In this document: positions 1 through 9,907 of the stretch, piece by piece
Layout of the letters: every line of letters begins with the position of its first letter
How positions within the stretch are numbered: position 1 is the first letter of the stretch
NCBI GenBank assembly: GCA_018657955.1
Contig: JABHWD010000015.1
Span: 37,960-101,959 of the forward strand
Direction: 5' to 3'
Source: Flavobacteriaceae bacterium
GTDB lineage: Bacteria > Bacteroidota > Bacteroidia > Flavobacteriales > Flavobacteriaceae
Length of the DNA: 64,000 nt
Translations under genes and position numbers: made by a program
Notes under the pieces: model-generated
What the model was told of the DNA's origin: nothing
Database searches by the model: none
The model's input: only the letters and a program-made list of their open reading frames with translations

Positions 1-216
1 TGCTGAACTGATTTTCTCTCCAGGAATTGAGATCTTATCACCTTCTTTAAGCCCTGAATAAGTAATAATTGTAATAGGGCTGAACGAAGTATTTCCAGAT
101 ACCGTTATTTCTCCAATTATATTTTTAGTGGGTTTGTTTACCTCTTGAGAAAATAAATTTTGACTGAATGATATAGATAAAAGAAGTATTACAAAAAATT
201 TGATTTTCAATTTCAA
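1..216 (-). CDS. bamA: Outer-membrane protein assembly factor BamA, N-terminal fragment
   Basis: Only the first 72 codons are inside the window; the gene continues off the left edge. BamA is the outer-membrane barrel that folds and inserts other barrel proteins. The fragment shows a basic N-terminus, a hydrophobic signal peptide ending in SQNLFSQ, and then the start of a POTRA-like domain (IGEITVSGNTSF followed by SGLKEGDKI). I chose the TTG at 216, which lies 7 bp after the uppS stop and gives a MKLKIKFF-type signal peptide. A GTG at 240 in the same frame would overlap uppS by 17 bp. Position directly after a porG-like gene and uppS is, as I recall, the usual flavobacterial order. Identification rests on a short fragment plus this context. 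Confidence 0.8.
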   Translation of the reverse strand, partial: MKLKIKFFVILLLSISFSQNLFSQEVNKPTKNIIGEITVSGNTSFSPITIITYSGLKEGDKISIPGEKISSA

Positions 217-223
217 TCTGTCT

Positions 224-964
224 TTAATTAATCTGTTCACTAGTTTTTCCAAATCTACGTTCTCTTTTTTGATAATTTACAATTGCTTTATAAAGATCTT
301 CTTTAGAAAAGTCTGGCCATAGCTTTTTTGTAAAATAAAGCTCAGCATAAGCAATTTGCCATAATAAGAAATTACTAATTCTTTTTTCACCACTTGTTCT
401 TATTAATAAATCTACATCTGGTAAATAATGAGTGTAAAGATGCTGATTTATTACGGATTCGTCAATATTTTTTAAAGAAATTAAGTTATTTTTAACTTTA
501 TCCCCTATTACCTGTATAGCATTTACAATTTCTTCTCTTGCTCCATAGTTTAGCGCAAGTGTTAATGTCATCTTATTATTATCCTGTGTTTCTTTAGCGA
601 CCTTCTTAAGATATGAAGTCACCTTTTTTGGGAGTTTTTCTAAATTTCCGATTGTTTTAAATCTGATATTATTCTTGTTTAGAGATTTTAATTCTTTATT
701 TAGAGAAAGTAGAAGTAATTTCATTAAAAAATCTATTTCTAATGTTGGTCTATTCCAATTTTCAGTTGAGAAGGCAAATAGGGTGAGATTTTTAATCTCT
801 AATTCAGCACATGCTTCAACTATTTTATTTACAGATTCTTTTCCTGCTTTATGGCCATAATCCCTACTTTGATTTCTTTTTTTTGCCCATCTTCCATTGC
901 CATCCATTATTATAGCAATATGCTTAGGGACAGAATCATTAATAATTTCCTTCTTTAAGCTCAT
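224..964 (-). CDS. uppS: Isoprenyl transferase (undecaprenyl diphosphate synthase)
   Basis: Cis-prenyltransferase that adds isopentenyl units to farnesyl diphosphate to make the C55 lipid carrier for peptidoglycan and O-antigen precursors; acts at the inner face of the cytoplasmic membrane. The 246 aa length is normal. The N-terminal signature IAIIMDGNGRWAKKR (residues 16-30) carries the catalytic Asp (D21), and the C-terminal substrate-binding block DLLIRTSGEKRISNFLLWQ is present, followed by AYAELYF and WPDF. The ATG overlaps the stop of the upstream porG-like gene by 4 bp (ATGA), so the two are probably translationally coupled. Product assignment is secure from the family motifs. Confidence 0.97.
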   Translation of the reverse strand: MSLKKEIINDSVPKHIAIIMDGNGRWAKKRNQSRDYGHKAGKESVNKIVEACAELEIKNLTLFAFSTENWNRPTLEIDFLMKLLLLSLNKELKSLNKNNIRFKTIGNLEKLPKKVTSYLKKVAKETQDNNKMTLTLALNYGAREEIVNAIQVIGDKVKNNLISLKNIDESVINQHLYTHYLPDVDLLIRTSGEKRISNFLLWQIAYAELYFTKKLWPDFSKEDLYKAIVNYQKRERRFGKTSEQIN

Positions 965-1674
965 TTTATATTACAGTAACATGGTTGTCTTCCAAATGTA
1001 TAGGTTAAATTAAATCCTGAAAACATGTACCAGTCATTATTATTTTCATTACCAAAAGTATAATTATAATTTTCATTATATGGAAGACTGCCATCAATTT
1101 TATCAGAAAAAGTATATCTAGCTCCTATTTCAAATGATAAAATAATTTTTTCCAATACTCTATATTTTACTCCTAATACCATTGGAATTCCAAAGCTCCA
1201 TTCATATTCACTACTGTTTTGGAGATTATTTCCATTAAAAAACAAATTTTCATATTTAGAATAAATTATTCCTGTATAGATAAAGGGGGTAAATATGACA
1301 TCATATTCATGTAGATTATAATCAAAAAAATTGAATTCCATTCCTGCTGATAGCTCTTTTAAACCACTATTAAAACTATAACCACGCTCATTTCTTCTAG
1401 GATCATTAGAGTCTAGATCATTAGCACTGATTGTTGTTGAGATAAATGAAAGTCGATAAGAATGTCTTGGACTCCTATTCCATTTGATTATTCCACCAAA
1501 TGCAGATTTATTAGGATTAATAAATGTAGTATTACCTACATCTCCAATAAAATTAGTTCCCCCAATAATTCCTCCAATCTCATATATTTGACTATTACAA
1601 AACTGATAATTAAATATTATAATTAATATAAATTGTATTAGTCTTAATGAGTCTAATTTGGTTTTGAATACCAT
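961..1674 (-). CDS. porG: DUF6089/PorG-like outer-membrane beta-barrel protein, putative T9SS component
   Basis: 237 aa protein with an N-terminal hydrophobic segment (residues about 11-28, ending CNSQ) followed by alternating amphipathic strands and a terminal aromatic strand, typical of a small outer-membrane barrel. The motif GGTNFIGDVGNT and the stretch FGGIIKWNRSPRHSYR match what I remember of the DUF6089 family, which includes PorG of the type IX secretion system. The family link is from memory; a direct role in secretion here is inference, supported by a T9SS-sorted protein and gliding genes elsewhere in the window. It lies 52 bp after nadK and overlaps uppS by 4 bp, so it is probably in one operon with uppS and bamA. 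Confidence 0.75.
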   Translation of the reverse strand: MVFKTKLDSLRLIQFILIIIFNYQFCNSQIYEIGGIIGGTNFIGDVGNTTFINPNKSAFGGIIKWNRSPRHSYRLSFISTTISANDLDSNDPRRNERGYSFNSGLKELSAGMEFNFFDYNLHEYDVIFTPFIYTGIIYSKYENLFFNGNNLQNSSEYEWSFGIPMVLGVKYRVLEKIILSFEIGARYTFSDKIDGSLPYNENYNYTFGNENNNDWYMFSGFNLTYTFGRQPCYCNIK

Positions 1675-1726
1675 TAATTTTAAATAAAATTTTAACTATA
1701 AAACTAATGACAATTAATTTTATTGT

Positions 1727-2611
1727 TTAGTTCCTCTTATCTTTTCCCCATAATAGTTTGTCTCTTAATGTCTTAAGGAAATTTCCTTTTTCTAATTCAA
1801 TCATTTTTATTGTATGTGAGGCCTTTTTTATAGATATCATATTTTCATTACTAAGAGCAATTATTTTTGAATCTAGTGAGACAAAGAATTCATTTTCTCT
1901 ACCACTTATTTTTAAAGCGATCTTTGTGTTATCAGGTATAACTAAAGGTCTAGCATTTAAATTGTGAGGCGCTATTGGTGTAATAACCAGATTTTTTGAC
2001 TCAGGCATTATTATAGGGCCACCACAACTTAGAGAATATCCAGTTGATCCAGTAGGGGTTGCAATAATTAAACCATCAGCCCAGTAAGTATTAAGATAAT
2101 TATCATTTAATTTAGTCTCAATAGTAATTAATGATGTAGTATTTTTTCTAGTTATACTTATTTCATTAAGAGCATGACCTAATTTTTTTGTTTTACCATT
2201 CTTAATTGTAGACAATACTGTGACTAAAGTTCTTTCTGATATTTCATAATTTTTATTAATTATTGCATTAATTGCTTCATCAATTTTAATTGCTTTAATT
2301 TTTGCCAAGAACCCCAATCTTCCAGTGTTTATTCCTATAACAGGAATTGAGAGATTCTTAATAAAAGAAGTAGCTCTTAGTATTGTGCCATCACCACCTA
2401 TGCAGATTACAAAATCAAAGGACTTATCCAATTTAGAGAAAGATTCAATATATTTTGAAAAAGAACTATATTTTTTTTTACCCATATTTTCTATAGATTT
2501 TTCATCTAAGAAGACATCTATAGATTTATTACGTAATTTTTTTATAGTTGAGAGTAAATGTTTGGAGGAATAACTTTTATATAAATTCGTAAATACTGCT
2601 ACTTTCATCAA
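1727..2611 (-). CDS. nadK: NAD kinase
   Basis: Phosphorylates NAD+ to NADP+ in the cytoplasm. At 294 aa the protein has the family's usual length. The diphosphate-binding GGDGT motif is at residues 72-76, the NE pair that contacts the nicotinamide ribose at 149-150, and the conserved TPTGSTGYSLSCGGP block at 185-199. It is the first gene of a minus-strand group leading to porG-like, uppS and bamA, and is divergent from pdxJ with a 116 bp spacer. The start ATG at 2611 gives two methionines (MMKVAVFTN); translation may begin at either. The window also encodes NAD synthase (nadE, 45869-46660), so two steps of NAD(P) formation are present. Confidence 0.96.
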   Translation of the reverse strand: MMKVAVFTNLYKSYSSKHLLSTIKKLRNKSIDVFLDEKSIENMGKKKYSSFSKYIESFSKLDKSFDFVICIGGDGTILRATSFIKNLSIPVIGINTGRLGFLAKIKAIKIDEAINAIINKNYEISERTLVTVLSTIKNGKTKKLGHALNEISITRKNTTSLITIETKLNDNYLNTYWADGLIIATPTGSTGYSLSCGGPIIMPESKNLVITPIAPHNLNARPLVIPDNTKIALKISGRENEFFVSLDSKIIALSNENMISIKKASHTIKMIELEKGNFLKTLRDKLLWGKDKRN

Positions 2612-2727
2612 CTTCTAAATATTAAAAAATATTCTGTTATAATAGGACATGAAATCAAGACGCAAATTAATTAAAATTATGTTAGTTTTGGGTGTAACCA
2701 GTTTGTATTTTTACATTAAATTTTAAT

Positions 2728-3441
2728 ATGACTAACCTAAGTGTTAATATAAATAAAATAGCGACTCTAAGGAATGCTAGAGGAGGTGATTACCCAAATC
2801 TTATAAATTTTGCCAAGAAAATACAATCCTTTGGAGCAGACGGAATAACTGTTCACCCAAGGCCAGATGAAAGACATATAAAATACTCAGATGTTTATGA
2901 TCTAAAACCAGTTATTTATAAAGAATTTAATATTGAAGGGAACCCAATCAAAAAATTTATTGATATGGTAATTGACATTAAACCAAATCAAGTTACTTTA
3001 GTTCCTGATGCTGAATCTGATTTAACTTCATCTGCTGGCTGGAACACTATAAAACATAAAAATTATTTAAAAGAAGTAGTATCAGAATTTAATTCTCATG
3101 GAATAAGAACATCAATTTTTTTAGATCCTGAACTGAAATATATTGAATCTGCCAAGGAAATAGGTGCTGATAGGATTGAATTATACACCGAAGATTTTGC
3201 AAAGAATTATAAAATAAATAAAGAAAAAGCTATAGAGCAATATATAAGATGTGCTAAACTTATTAATGAAATGGGGATTGGACTTAATGCCGGCCATGAC
3301 TTGTCATTAAAGAATATATCATTTTTTAAAAACAATATTGAAAATTTGCTTGAAGTTTCTATTGGTCATGCATTAATTACTGAGGGTTTAGACATAGGGA
3401 TTGAAGCTGTTATAAAAAAATACCTATCATATCTTAAATAA
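2728..3441 (+). CDS. pdxJ: Pyridoxine 5'-phosphate synthase
   Basis: Condenses 1-deoxyxylulose 5-phosphate with 3-amino-2-oxopropyl phosphate, the ring-closing step of the DXP-dependent vitamin B6 pathway. A TIM barrel of 237 aa, normal for the family. Visible signatures are SVNINKIATLRNARGG at the N-terminus, the active-site block HPRPDERHI (residues 43-51), GLNAGHDLS and the C-terminal SIGHALI phosphate-binding segment. The stop codon is followed immediately by the ATG of the alpha/beta hydrolase gene, so the two are co-transcribed. A TTG at 2688-2690 and a TATTTTTA element at 2706-2713 could form a weak promoter, although the 15 bp spacing is short. Confidence 0.96.
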   Translation: MTNLSVNINKIATLRNARGGDYPNLINFAKKIQSFGADGITVHPRPDERHIKYSDVYDLKPVIYKEFNIEGNPIKKFIDMVIDIKPNQVTLVPDAESDLTSSAGWNTIKHKNYLKEVVSEFNSHGIRTSIFLDPELKYIESAKEIGADRIELYTEDFAKNYKINKEKAIEQYIRCAKLINEMGIGLNAGHDLSLKNISFFKNNIENLLEVSIGHALITEGLDIGIEAVIKKYLSYLK

Positions 3442-4218
3442 ATGTTATTACATTCAAACATTATAGGTGAGGGAAACAATATAGTAGTTATTCTGCACGG
3501 TCTTTTTGGTTCTGGAGATAATTGGAAAACATATGCAAACAAATTAAAACCTGAAGGATTTTGTATTCATCTAATAGACCAAAGAAATCACGGTAGAAGT
3601 TTTCATAGCAATGAATTCAATTATGATCTTCTTGTCAAGGACTTAAAATATTATTTAGATCATAATAAAATTGATAATTGTGTTTTGATAGGCCATTCAA
3701 TGGGAGGAAAAACAGCAATGAATTTTGCCTTACAATATTCTAGATATGTTTCAGATTTAATTATCATTGATATAGCTCCTAAACGCTATCCTATTCATCA
3801 TGATAAAATTATTGAAGCTTTAGCCTCCTTTAATTTAGAATCAATTTCCTCTAGGAGAGAAGTTGACCAGAAATTATCAAATTATATTGATGATATTCTG
3901 CTGAAAAATTTTTTACTAAAAAACCTTTATTGGATTGATAAAAATAAACTTGCTTTCAGGTTTAATTTACTTTCATTATCTAATAATATATCTAATGTAG
4001 GCGAAAGAGTAAAACATGAATCTAAATTTTTAAACAACACATTGTTCCTCAAAGGAGAATATTCTAATTATATAGATGACAATGATAAGACTGAAATAAC
4101 AAAATATTTCCCTAAAGCTTCAATTTTAACAGTCCCAGATTCAAATCATTGGGTGCATGTTGATAATCCAGATAATTTTTTTGATACAATTCTAGATTTT
4201 ATCAAAGATAAATACTAG
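3442..4218 (+). CDS. Alpha/beta-fold hydrolase (YbfF-type esterase family)
   Basis: A 258 aa cytoplasmic serine hydrolase. The oxyanion-hole motif HGLFGSGDNW is at residues 19-28, the nucleophile elbow GHSMGG at 84-89 (Ser86), a probable acid in IDIAPKRY (Asp110), and the His in SNHWVHVDNP (His236). This arrangement matches the YbfF esterase family, in which the substrate is poorly defined; acyl-CoA or ester hydrolysis is plausible. The start codon directly abuts the pdxJ stop, and I recall pdxJ and this hydrolase being neighbours in other flavobacteria. The natural substrate cannot be told from sequence. Confidence 0.88.
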   Translation: MLLHSNIIGEGNNIVVILHGLFGSGDNWKTYANKLKPEGFCIHLIDQRNHGRSFHSNEFNYDLLVKDLKYYLDHNKIDNCVLIGHSMGGKTAMNFALQYSRYVSDLIIIDIAPKRYPIHHDKIIEALASFNLESISSRREVDQKLSNYIDDILLKNFLLKNLYWIDKNKLAFRFNLLSLSNNISNVGERVKHESKFLNNTLFLKGEYSNYIDDNDKTEITKYFPKASILTVPDSNHWVHVDNPDNFFDTILDFIKDKY

Positions 4219-4227
4219 TAATTAACT

Positions 4228-4257
4228 TTGATGCATTTTAAAAAAAGTGTATTTTCG
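4228..4257 (+). promoter_or_regulatory. Bacteroidota-type promoter for trigger factor
   Basis: TTG at 4228-4230, a 19 bp spacer, and TATTTTCG at 4250-4257, one mismatch from the Bacteroidota -7 consensus TAnnTTTG. The tig start codon is 24 bp downstream of the element, leaving a leader of about 17 nt. Confidence 0.6.
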
Positions 4258-4280
4258 CAAACCTATTTTTTACCTCTGCA

Positions 4281-5603
4281 ATGAACATAACATCTAACTA
4301 TATTGATAAGCTTAACGGCAAAATAACAATTGAAGTTGACAAAAAAGATTACACTAAACAAGTAAATACTGTATTACAGAAATATTCACAAACTGCAAAT
4401 GTTCCTGGATTCAGAAAAGGTCATGTTCCAATGGGTTTAATAAAAAAACAATATGGCAAGGCTGTTATCATGGATGAGGTAAACAAGCTTATAGACAAGG
4501 AATTAAGAGGCTACATAAAAGACAAGGAAATAGACATGCTAGGAGGCCCTATTCCTGTACCTCAAGACAATATTAATTGGGATTCCGATAAAATAACTTT
4601 TGAATTTGAAGTAGGATTAACACCAAAATTTGATGTTAAATTAAAATTTAAAAAACCTATTATAAATTATATTGTTAAAGCAGATGAAAAAATGATTAAT
4701 GAGCAGCTAAGTAGTATTCAAAAGCAATATGGTAAACTAACGATTAAAAAAAAGATTGAAAAAGATTGTGATATTACAGGCGTCTTTACTTATGAAGATG
4801 AAATTAATAATAAGTCAACTTTCAATTTAAATAGAATTAAGGAAAAAACAGTTATAAAAAAACTTTTAGGATTAAAAGTTGGTGAATCTGTAACACTTGG
4901 AACTAAAGATTTATTTGATGATCATCATGAATTAATTCGTTTACTTAATATCTCTCATGATAGGGCGAAAGATATCGATATAGAGGTCAAGTTAAATATT
5001 GAAGAAATTAATTATAAGGAATCAGCAGACTTGGATCAGGAATTATTTGATAAAACATATGGAAAGGATATTATAAAAAGTGTAACTGAATTAAAAGATA
5101 AGATTTCTCATGATATTGAAAAACAGTTTATTAATCAGACCGATCAAAAACTAATGAATGATGTTATAGAATATTTAATTGAGAATACTAAATTCAAGCT
5201 ACCTTCAGAATTTTTAACTAAATGGATCAAGATTAATTCAGAAAAGAAAATTAATGATGAAGAGGCGAAAGAAGAATATGAGAAATCTGAAAAAGGCATG
5301 AAATACCAATTAATAGAAAGCAAATTAGTAACTGATAATAATTTACAAGTTAATTTTGAGGACTTAAAATCTTATGCAGGGGATTTAGTCAAGGCTCAAA
5401 TGAATCAGCATGGTCAATCTAATCCTTCTGATAAGGAGTTAGATGATATAGTCGCAAGAGTTTTACAAAATAAAGAAGAAATTAAAAGGTTAACAGAGCA
5501 ATTAACCAGCAATAGGATATTAACTTTCTTTAAAGAGAATTCTAATATTAAAACAAAAGAATTATCCTATGAAAAGTTCATAAAAGAAGCATATTCTTCC
5601 TAA
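4281..5603 (+). CDS. tig: Trigger factor, ribosome-associated chaperone
   Basis: Binds near the ribosomal exit tunnel and shields nascent chains; may also act as a peptidyl-prolyl isomerase. The ribosome-docking signature GFRKGHVP is at residues 43-50 in the N-terminal domain. The central region (about 150-245) is where the FKBP-type domain should be but shows little of the usual FKBP signature, and the C-terminal helical domain (about 260-430) is rich in charged residues. The 440 aa length is normal. It has its own promoter upstream and is followed 42 bp later by clpP and then clpX, a conserved bacterial order that links nascent-chain folding with ClpXP degradation. Confidence 0.93.
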   Translation: MNITSNYIDKLNGKITIEVDKKDYTKQVNTVLQKYSQTANVPGFRKGHVPMGLIKKQYGKAVIMDEVNKLIDKELRGYIKDKEIDMLGGPIPVPQDNINWDSDKITFEFEVGLTPKFDVKLKFKKPIINYIVKADEKMINEQLSSIQKQYGKLTIKKKIEKDCDITGVFTYEDEINNKSTFNLNRIKEKTVIKKLLGLKVGESVTLGTKDLFDDHHELIRLLNISHDRAKDIDIEVKLNIEEINYKESADLDQELFDKTYGKDIIKSVTELKDKISHDIEKQFINQTDQKLMNDVIEYLIENTKFKLPSEFLTKWIKINSEKKINDEEAKEEYEKSEKGMKYQLIESKLVTDNNLQVNFEDLKSYAGDLVKAQMNQHGQSNPSDKELDDIVARVLQNKEEIKRLTEQLTSNRILTFFKENSNIKTKELSYEKFIKEAYSS

Positions 5604-5645
5604 TTTAAAATTACTATATTTATAAATAAATAATTGAATAGATAA

Positions 5646-6332
5646 ATGGATTTTGCCAAAGAATTTGAAAAATTTGCCACTAAAGATCAAGGAATAAGCA
5701 GTACTTATTATAACAAAATAATAAGCAGTATGTATCCTGTTGGAAATCCTGTTGGACTCACTCCAAATATTATTGAGGAACGACCAATGAATATAGCCAT
5801 ATTTGATGTCTTTTCAAGATTAATGATGGATAGAATAATTTTTTTAGGAACTGGAATAAATGATCAAGTAGCAAATATTATACAAGCTCAATTATTGTTT
5901 TTAGAAAGTACAGATTCATCTAAGGATATTCAGATTTATATTAATTCCCCAGGTGGAGGGGTTTATGCTGGACTAGGAATTTATGACACTATGCAATTGA
6001 TAAAACCTAATGTAGCTACAATATGTACTGGAATGGCAGCTTCAATGGGAGCAGTGCTTTTGTGTGCTGGAGAAAAAGGCAAAAGAAGTGGATTAACTCA
6101 TTCAAGAGTTATGATACACCAGCCTCTTGGAGGTGCTCAGGGTCAAGCAAGTGATATTGAAATTACCGCTAAGGAAATAGTAACTCTAAAGGAAGAGCTG
6201 TATAAGATTATTAGCAAACATACTGGGCAGGATTATAAAAAGGTGTATGCAGATAGTGATAGAGATTATTGGATGAAATCTGATAAGGCTATTGAATATG
6301 GAATGATAGATGAAATATTAACTAAAGAATAA
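5646..6332 (+). CDS. clpP: ATP-dependent Clp protease proteolytic subunit
   Basis: Serine protease that forms the tetradecameric degradation chamber fed by ClpX. The triad is intact: Ser133 in TGMAASMG, His158 in VMIHQPLGG and Asp207 in DSDRDYWM. The 228 aa chain carries an N-terminal extension starting [20 protein letters not shown], which I recall from other flavobacterial ClpPs, so the ATG at 5646 is probably right. Residues 30-38 (YPVGNPVGL) contain a repeated PVG encoded by a 12 bp tandem duplication with CCTGTTGGA at 5736-5744 and 5748-5756, close to the N-terminal pore region. The gene is 8 bp upstream of clpX and co-transcribed with it. Confidence 0.96.
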   Translation: MDFAKEFEKFATKDQGISSTYYNKIISSMYPVGNPVGLTPNIIEERPMNIAIFDVFSRLMMDRIIFLGTGINDQVANIIQAQLLFLESTDSSKDIQIYINSPGGGVYAGLGIYDTMQLIKPNVATICTGMAASMGAVLLCAGEKGKRSGLTHSRVMIHQPLGGAQGQASDIEITAKEIVTLKEELYKIISKHTGQDYKKVYADSDRDYWMKSDKAIEYGMIDEILTKE

Positions 6333-6340
6333 ATTCTTCA

Positions 6341-7564
6341 ATGAGTAAGTCTGAGCTACACTGTTCTTTTTGTGGTAAGAAAAAAGCTGAGACAGTTTTG
6401 TTAGTTGCTGGAATAGACGCACATATATGTAATGAGTGTATCGAGCAAGCAAATGGGATTATTCTCCAAGAATCAAAACAAGAAAAAACAACTGAATCAA
6501 AAGATTCTGAGTTATTGAAGCCTCAACAAATTAAAAGTTTCTTAGACGACTATATTATTGGACAAGATCACACAAAAAAAATTATTTCTGTATCTGTATA
6601 TAATCATTATAAAAGAATAAACCAATTAGCATCAGATGAAATTGAAATAGAAAAAAGTAATATCATCATGGTTGGTAAAACAGGGACTGGAAAAACATTG
6701 ATTGCAAAAACAATTGCAAAGATGTTAGATGTTCCTTTAGCTATTGTTGATGCAACAGTTCTTACCGAAGCTGGATATGTCGGTGAAGATGTTGAAGGAA
6801 TATTAACTAAACTTTTACAAGCGGCAGATTACAATATTGAAAAAACTGAGAAAGGAATTGTATTCATTGATGAGATTGATAAAATAGCGAGAAAAAGTGA
6901 CAACCCCTCCATTACTAGAGATGTTTCTGGAGAAGGAGTCCAACAAGCGTTATTAAAATTATTAGAGGGTACTATAGTAAATGTCCCACCAAAAGGAGGA
7001 AGAAAACATCCAGATCAGAAATTTATTGAGATTAATACTGAAAAAATATTATTCATTGCAGGAGGAGCCTTTGATGGAATTGAAAAATTAATTTCAAAAA
7101 GATTAAATCTAAATGTAATTGGATACAAGTCTATTAAGGTAGATGCTATATCAAATCAAAATATACTCCAATTTATTAACCCTAAAGATTTGAAGGGATT
7201 TGGATTAATACCTGAAATAATTGGTAGACTACCAGTGGTAACTTACATGGATCCTTTAAGCAAAGATGCACTTAGAAAAATACTAACAGAACCAAAAAAT
7301 GCTCTCATTAAACAATTCATTAAATTATTTGAAATGGATGGAATAGAATTAAAGTTTGATGAATCAGCATTAGATCTTATAGTTGAGAAAGCTGTTGATT
7401 ATAATTTAGGAGCAAGAGGACTTAGATCTCTATGTGAAGAAATTTTAAATGACGGAATGTTTAATTTGCCTGGGAGTGATAAGAAAAAACTACATATTAC
7501 TAAAAGATATGCAAATGAACAATTATCAAGAATTAGTTTAGAAAAATTAAAGGCTGCATCTTAG
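6341..7564 (+). CDS. clpX: ATP-dependent Clp protease ATP-binding subunit ClpX
   Basis: AAA+ unfoldase that recognises substrates and threads them into ClpP. The N-terminal zinc-binding domain has four cysteines (C8, C11, C30, C33). Walker A GKTGTGKT is at 112-119, the pore-1 loop GYVG at 145-148, Walker B IVFIDEID at 173-180 and the RKH pore loop at 221-223. The C-terminal sensor region (NLGARGLRS) is also present, and 407 aa is the normal length. It lies 8 bp after clpP. The gene's end overlaps the convergent GH3-like gene by 4 bp, so there is no room for a dedicated terminator. Confidence 0.97.
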   Translation: MSKSELHCSFCGKKKAETVLLVAGIDAHICNECIEQANGIILQESKQEKTTESKDSELLKPQQIKSFLDDYIIGQDHTKKIISVSVYNHYKRINQLASDEIEIEKSNIIMVGKTGTGKTLIAKTIAKMLDVPLAIVDATVLTEAGYVGEDVEGILTKLLQAADYNIEKTEKGIVFIDEIDKIARKSDNPSITRDVSGEGVQQALLKLLEGTIVNVPPKGGRKHPDQKFIEINTEKILFIAGGAFDGIEKLISKRLNLNVIGYKSIKVDAISNQNILQFINPKDLKGFGLIPEIIGRLPVVTYMDPLSKDALRKILTEPKNALIKQFIKLFEMDGIELKFDESALDLIVEKAVDYNLGARGLRSLCEEILNDGMFNLPGSDKKKLHITKRYANEQLSRISLEKLKAAS

Positions 7565-9096
7565 CCATTTAGCTTAATTAATTCTTCAATAAGATCTCTA
7601 TTGTTAGCCAATCTTGGTACTTTATTTTGACCTCCAATTTTATTGTTTTTATTAAGCCATTTAAAGAAAACACCTTTTTTCCCAATTATTACTTTAGGAA
7701 GATTAAGTGTAAAATCTTTATATCTCTTTGCTTCATAATCTGAATTTTCATCTTTTAAAGCATTATCTATTTCCTGTTCAATATTTATATTTTTTGGTAT
7801 GGAATTTTTGAATTCAACAAACCATTCATGACCCCCTTTTTCTTTTCCTTTCATAAAAATTGGAGCGACTGTATAATCTACTATTTCTAGATTATTTTTT
7901 TTACATATTTTGCTAATGACATTATCAGTATTTTCAATAATAACTTCCTCTCCAAAAACATTAATATAATGTTTTGTTCTGCCTGTAACAATAATTTTAT
8001 ATGGGTATTTAGATTTAAATTTTATTGTATCACCAATCTCATATCTCCAAAGACCAGCATTTGTTGAAATTAATATAGCGTAGTTTTTATTTAATTCAAC
8101 ATCTTCTAGAGGTATAATTTTTTTTTCTTTGGAGTTGTATGAAGTCATAGGTATAAATTCATAATAAATACCATAATCTAACATTAACAATAATTCATCT
8201 GAATTATTTTCATATTGTATTGCAAAAAACCCTTCAGAGGCATTATAGACTTCATAGTACTTCATTTTGTCATTGCCAATTATAGATTTATATTGATTGA
8301 TATAGGGCTTAAAATTTACACCTCCATGAAAATAAACTTCTAAATTTGGCCAAATTTCAACAATAGTTTTCTTTTTAGATTCTTCTAATATCCTATTTAA
8401 TACTACAAGCATCCATGATGGAACTCCTGCAAGACTAGTAACATTTTCTGATATAGTTTCATCAATAATTGCTTTTATTTTATCTTCCCAGTCATGAATT
8501 AATGTTGTTTTACTACTAGGAGTACTGCCAAATTCAAGCAATAAAGGCATATTTTCAATTAAAATTGCAGATAGATCTCCATAATAGGTCCCATTTTTTT
8601 TATATGGAGATTTACTTCCTCCAAGCCGTAAGCTTTTCCCAGTAAACAACATTGAGTCTTCATTATTGTTTAGGTACATGCAAAAAAGATCTTTGCCTGC
8701 TGCATAGTGACATTCATCTAAGGATTCTTGACTAACAGGGATAAATTTACTTTTAGAATTTGTAGTCCCACTAGATTGAGCAAACCACTTAATTTTACTT
8801 GGCCAAAAAATATTATTTTCTCCTTTTCTTGCTCTATTTATTTTTTCTGCAAAATCTTCATACTTGAATACAGGGACTCTATTAGAAAATTCTCGGTAAT
8901 TCTTAATAGATTTAAAATCATACTGTTTCCCTATTAATGTATCTTTTGCTGTATTTATAAGATTTAATAAAAGATCATTTTGAACTTCATTAGGGTACTT
9001 AATAAACAACTCAATTTGATGATGTCTTTTTTTTAAAAACCAAGAAGCAATTGAATTTATAAATGGATTTGGCACTTTTTCCTTACTTTTATTCAA
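7561..9096 (-). CDS. GH3 family protein (acyl-adenylate/ligase fold)
   Basis: 511 aa protein of the family named after plant GH3 auxin-responsive enzymes, which adenylate carboxylic acids and conjugate them to amino acids. An ATP-binding motif [12 protein letters not shown] is at residues 106-117, a second adenylate-forming motif (YNASEGFFA) around 285, and the conserved [14 protein letters not shown] block around 350-365. Bacterial members are common in Bacteroidota but their substrate is, as far as I know, not established, so I give no specific reaction. It is divergent from the DUF2797 gene (19 bp between starts) and overlaps clpX tail to tail by 4 bp. Confidence 0.85.
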   Translation of the reverse strand: MNKSKEKVPNPFINSIASWFLKKRHHQIELFIKYPNEVQNDLLLNLINTAKDTLIGKQYDFKSIKNYREFSNRVPVFKYEDFAEKINRARKGENNIFWPSKIKWFAQSSGTTNSKSKFIPVSQESLDECHYAAGKDLFCMYLNNNEDSMLFTGKSLRLGGSKSPYKKNGTYYGDLSAILIENMPLLLEFGSTPSSKTTLIHDWEDKIKAIIDETISENVTSLAGVPSWMLVVLNRILEESKKKTIVEIWPNLEVYFHGGVNFKPYINQYKSIIGNDKMKYYEVYNASEGFFAIQYENNSDELLLMLDYGIYYEFIPMTSYNSKEKKIIPLEDVELNKNYAILISTNAGLWRYEIGDTIKFKSKYPYKIIVTGRTKHYINVFGEEVIIENTDNVISKICKKNNLEIVDYTVAPIFMKGKEKGGHEWFVEFKNSIPKNINIEQEIDNALKDENSDYEAKRYKDFTLNLPKVIIGKKGVFFKWLNKNNKIGGQNKVPRLANNRDLIEELIKLNG

Positions 9097-9115
9097 CTAA
9101 AATTAGCAAATTTTC

Positions 9116-9907
9116 ATGCATTTTCGAGGTGTAATACAAAAAATGATTTCTGAATTTGATAATCCTGTAAGGTATTATTTGAATTTTGAAGATGATATGC
9201 TATGCATGAATCAATTATTAAATAAGGAGATAAAAATAAGTACTACAGGTTATCAATGTCTCTCATGTAATTCAGATATTGAAATATATAGACAGGGGTT
9301 TTGTAAAAATTGTTTCTTTGAAGTACCACAGGCTGCTGATTGGATAATTAAACCTGAATTAAGTAAGGCTCATTTAAATATTGAAGAGCGTGATCTTGAT
9401 TACGAAAAAGAGATTCAACTTCACCCTCACATTGTATATTTAGCCAATACAGGAAATATAAAGGTTGGAGTAACAAGAAAAAGTCAGACTCCATACAGAT
9501 GGATTGATCAAGGAGCACATCAGGCTATCGAAATATTAGAAGTTCCTAACAGATATCTAGCAGGCGTTGCTGAGGTAGCAATCAAAAAATATATTTCTGA
9601 TAAAACAAATTGGCGAAAAATGCTAATTAATGAAAATAGAACAGAAAATATTATAAATTACAAAAATCAAGTTAAAAATTTCATTCCGAATCATTTAATA
9701 CATTACTTTATAGAAAAGGATAATATAATTGATATAAATTTCCCAATAATAGAATCCCCATCTAAACCAGAATCTTTAAAATTGAAAAATGGTGAAGAGA
9801 TTAAAGGAGTTTTAAAAGGTATTAAAGGTCAATATTTAATGTTTGAAGAAAATAAAGTTTTGAATGTTAGAGCGCATGAGGGATATTTAATCCAAATTTC
9901 TCTCTAA
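9116..9907 (+). CDS. DUF2797 domain-containing protein
   Basis: 263 aa cytoplasmic protein of unknown function. It begins with FRGVIQKM, and carries two CxxC pairs (CLSCNSD and CKNCF, residues about 44-63), which suggest a small zinc-binding knuckle. The following block HPHIVYLANTGNIKVGVTR resembles the GIY-YIG-like nuclease core as I remember it for DUF2797 proteins; this is a structural resemblance, not proof of nuclease activity. The ATG at 9116 keeps the conserved N-terminal strand. It is divergent from the GH3-like gene and overlaps the end of the queuosine-precursor transporter gene by 4 bp. Confidence 0.8.
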   Translation: MHFRGVIQKMISEFDNPVRYYLNFEDDMLCMNQLLNKEIKISTTGYQCLSCNSDIEIYRQGFCKNCFFEVPQAADWIIKPELSKAHLNIEERDLDYEKEIQLHPHIVYLANTGNIKVGVTRKSQTPYRWIDQGAHQAIEILEVPNRYLAGVAEVAIKKYISDKTNWRKMLINENRTENIINYKNQVKNFIPNHLIHYFIEKDNIIDINFPIIESPSKPESLKLKNGEEIKGVLKGIKGQYLMFEENKVLNVRAHEGYLIQISL

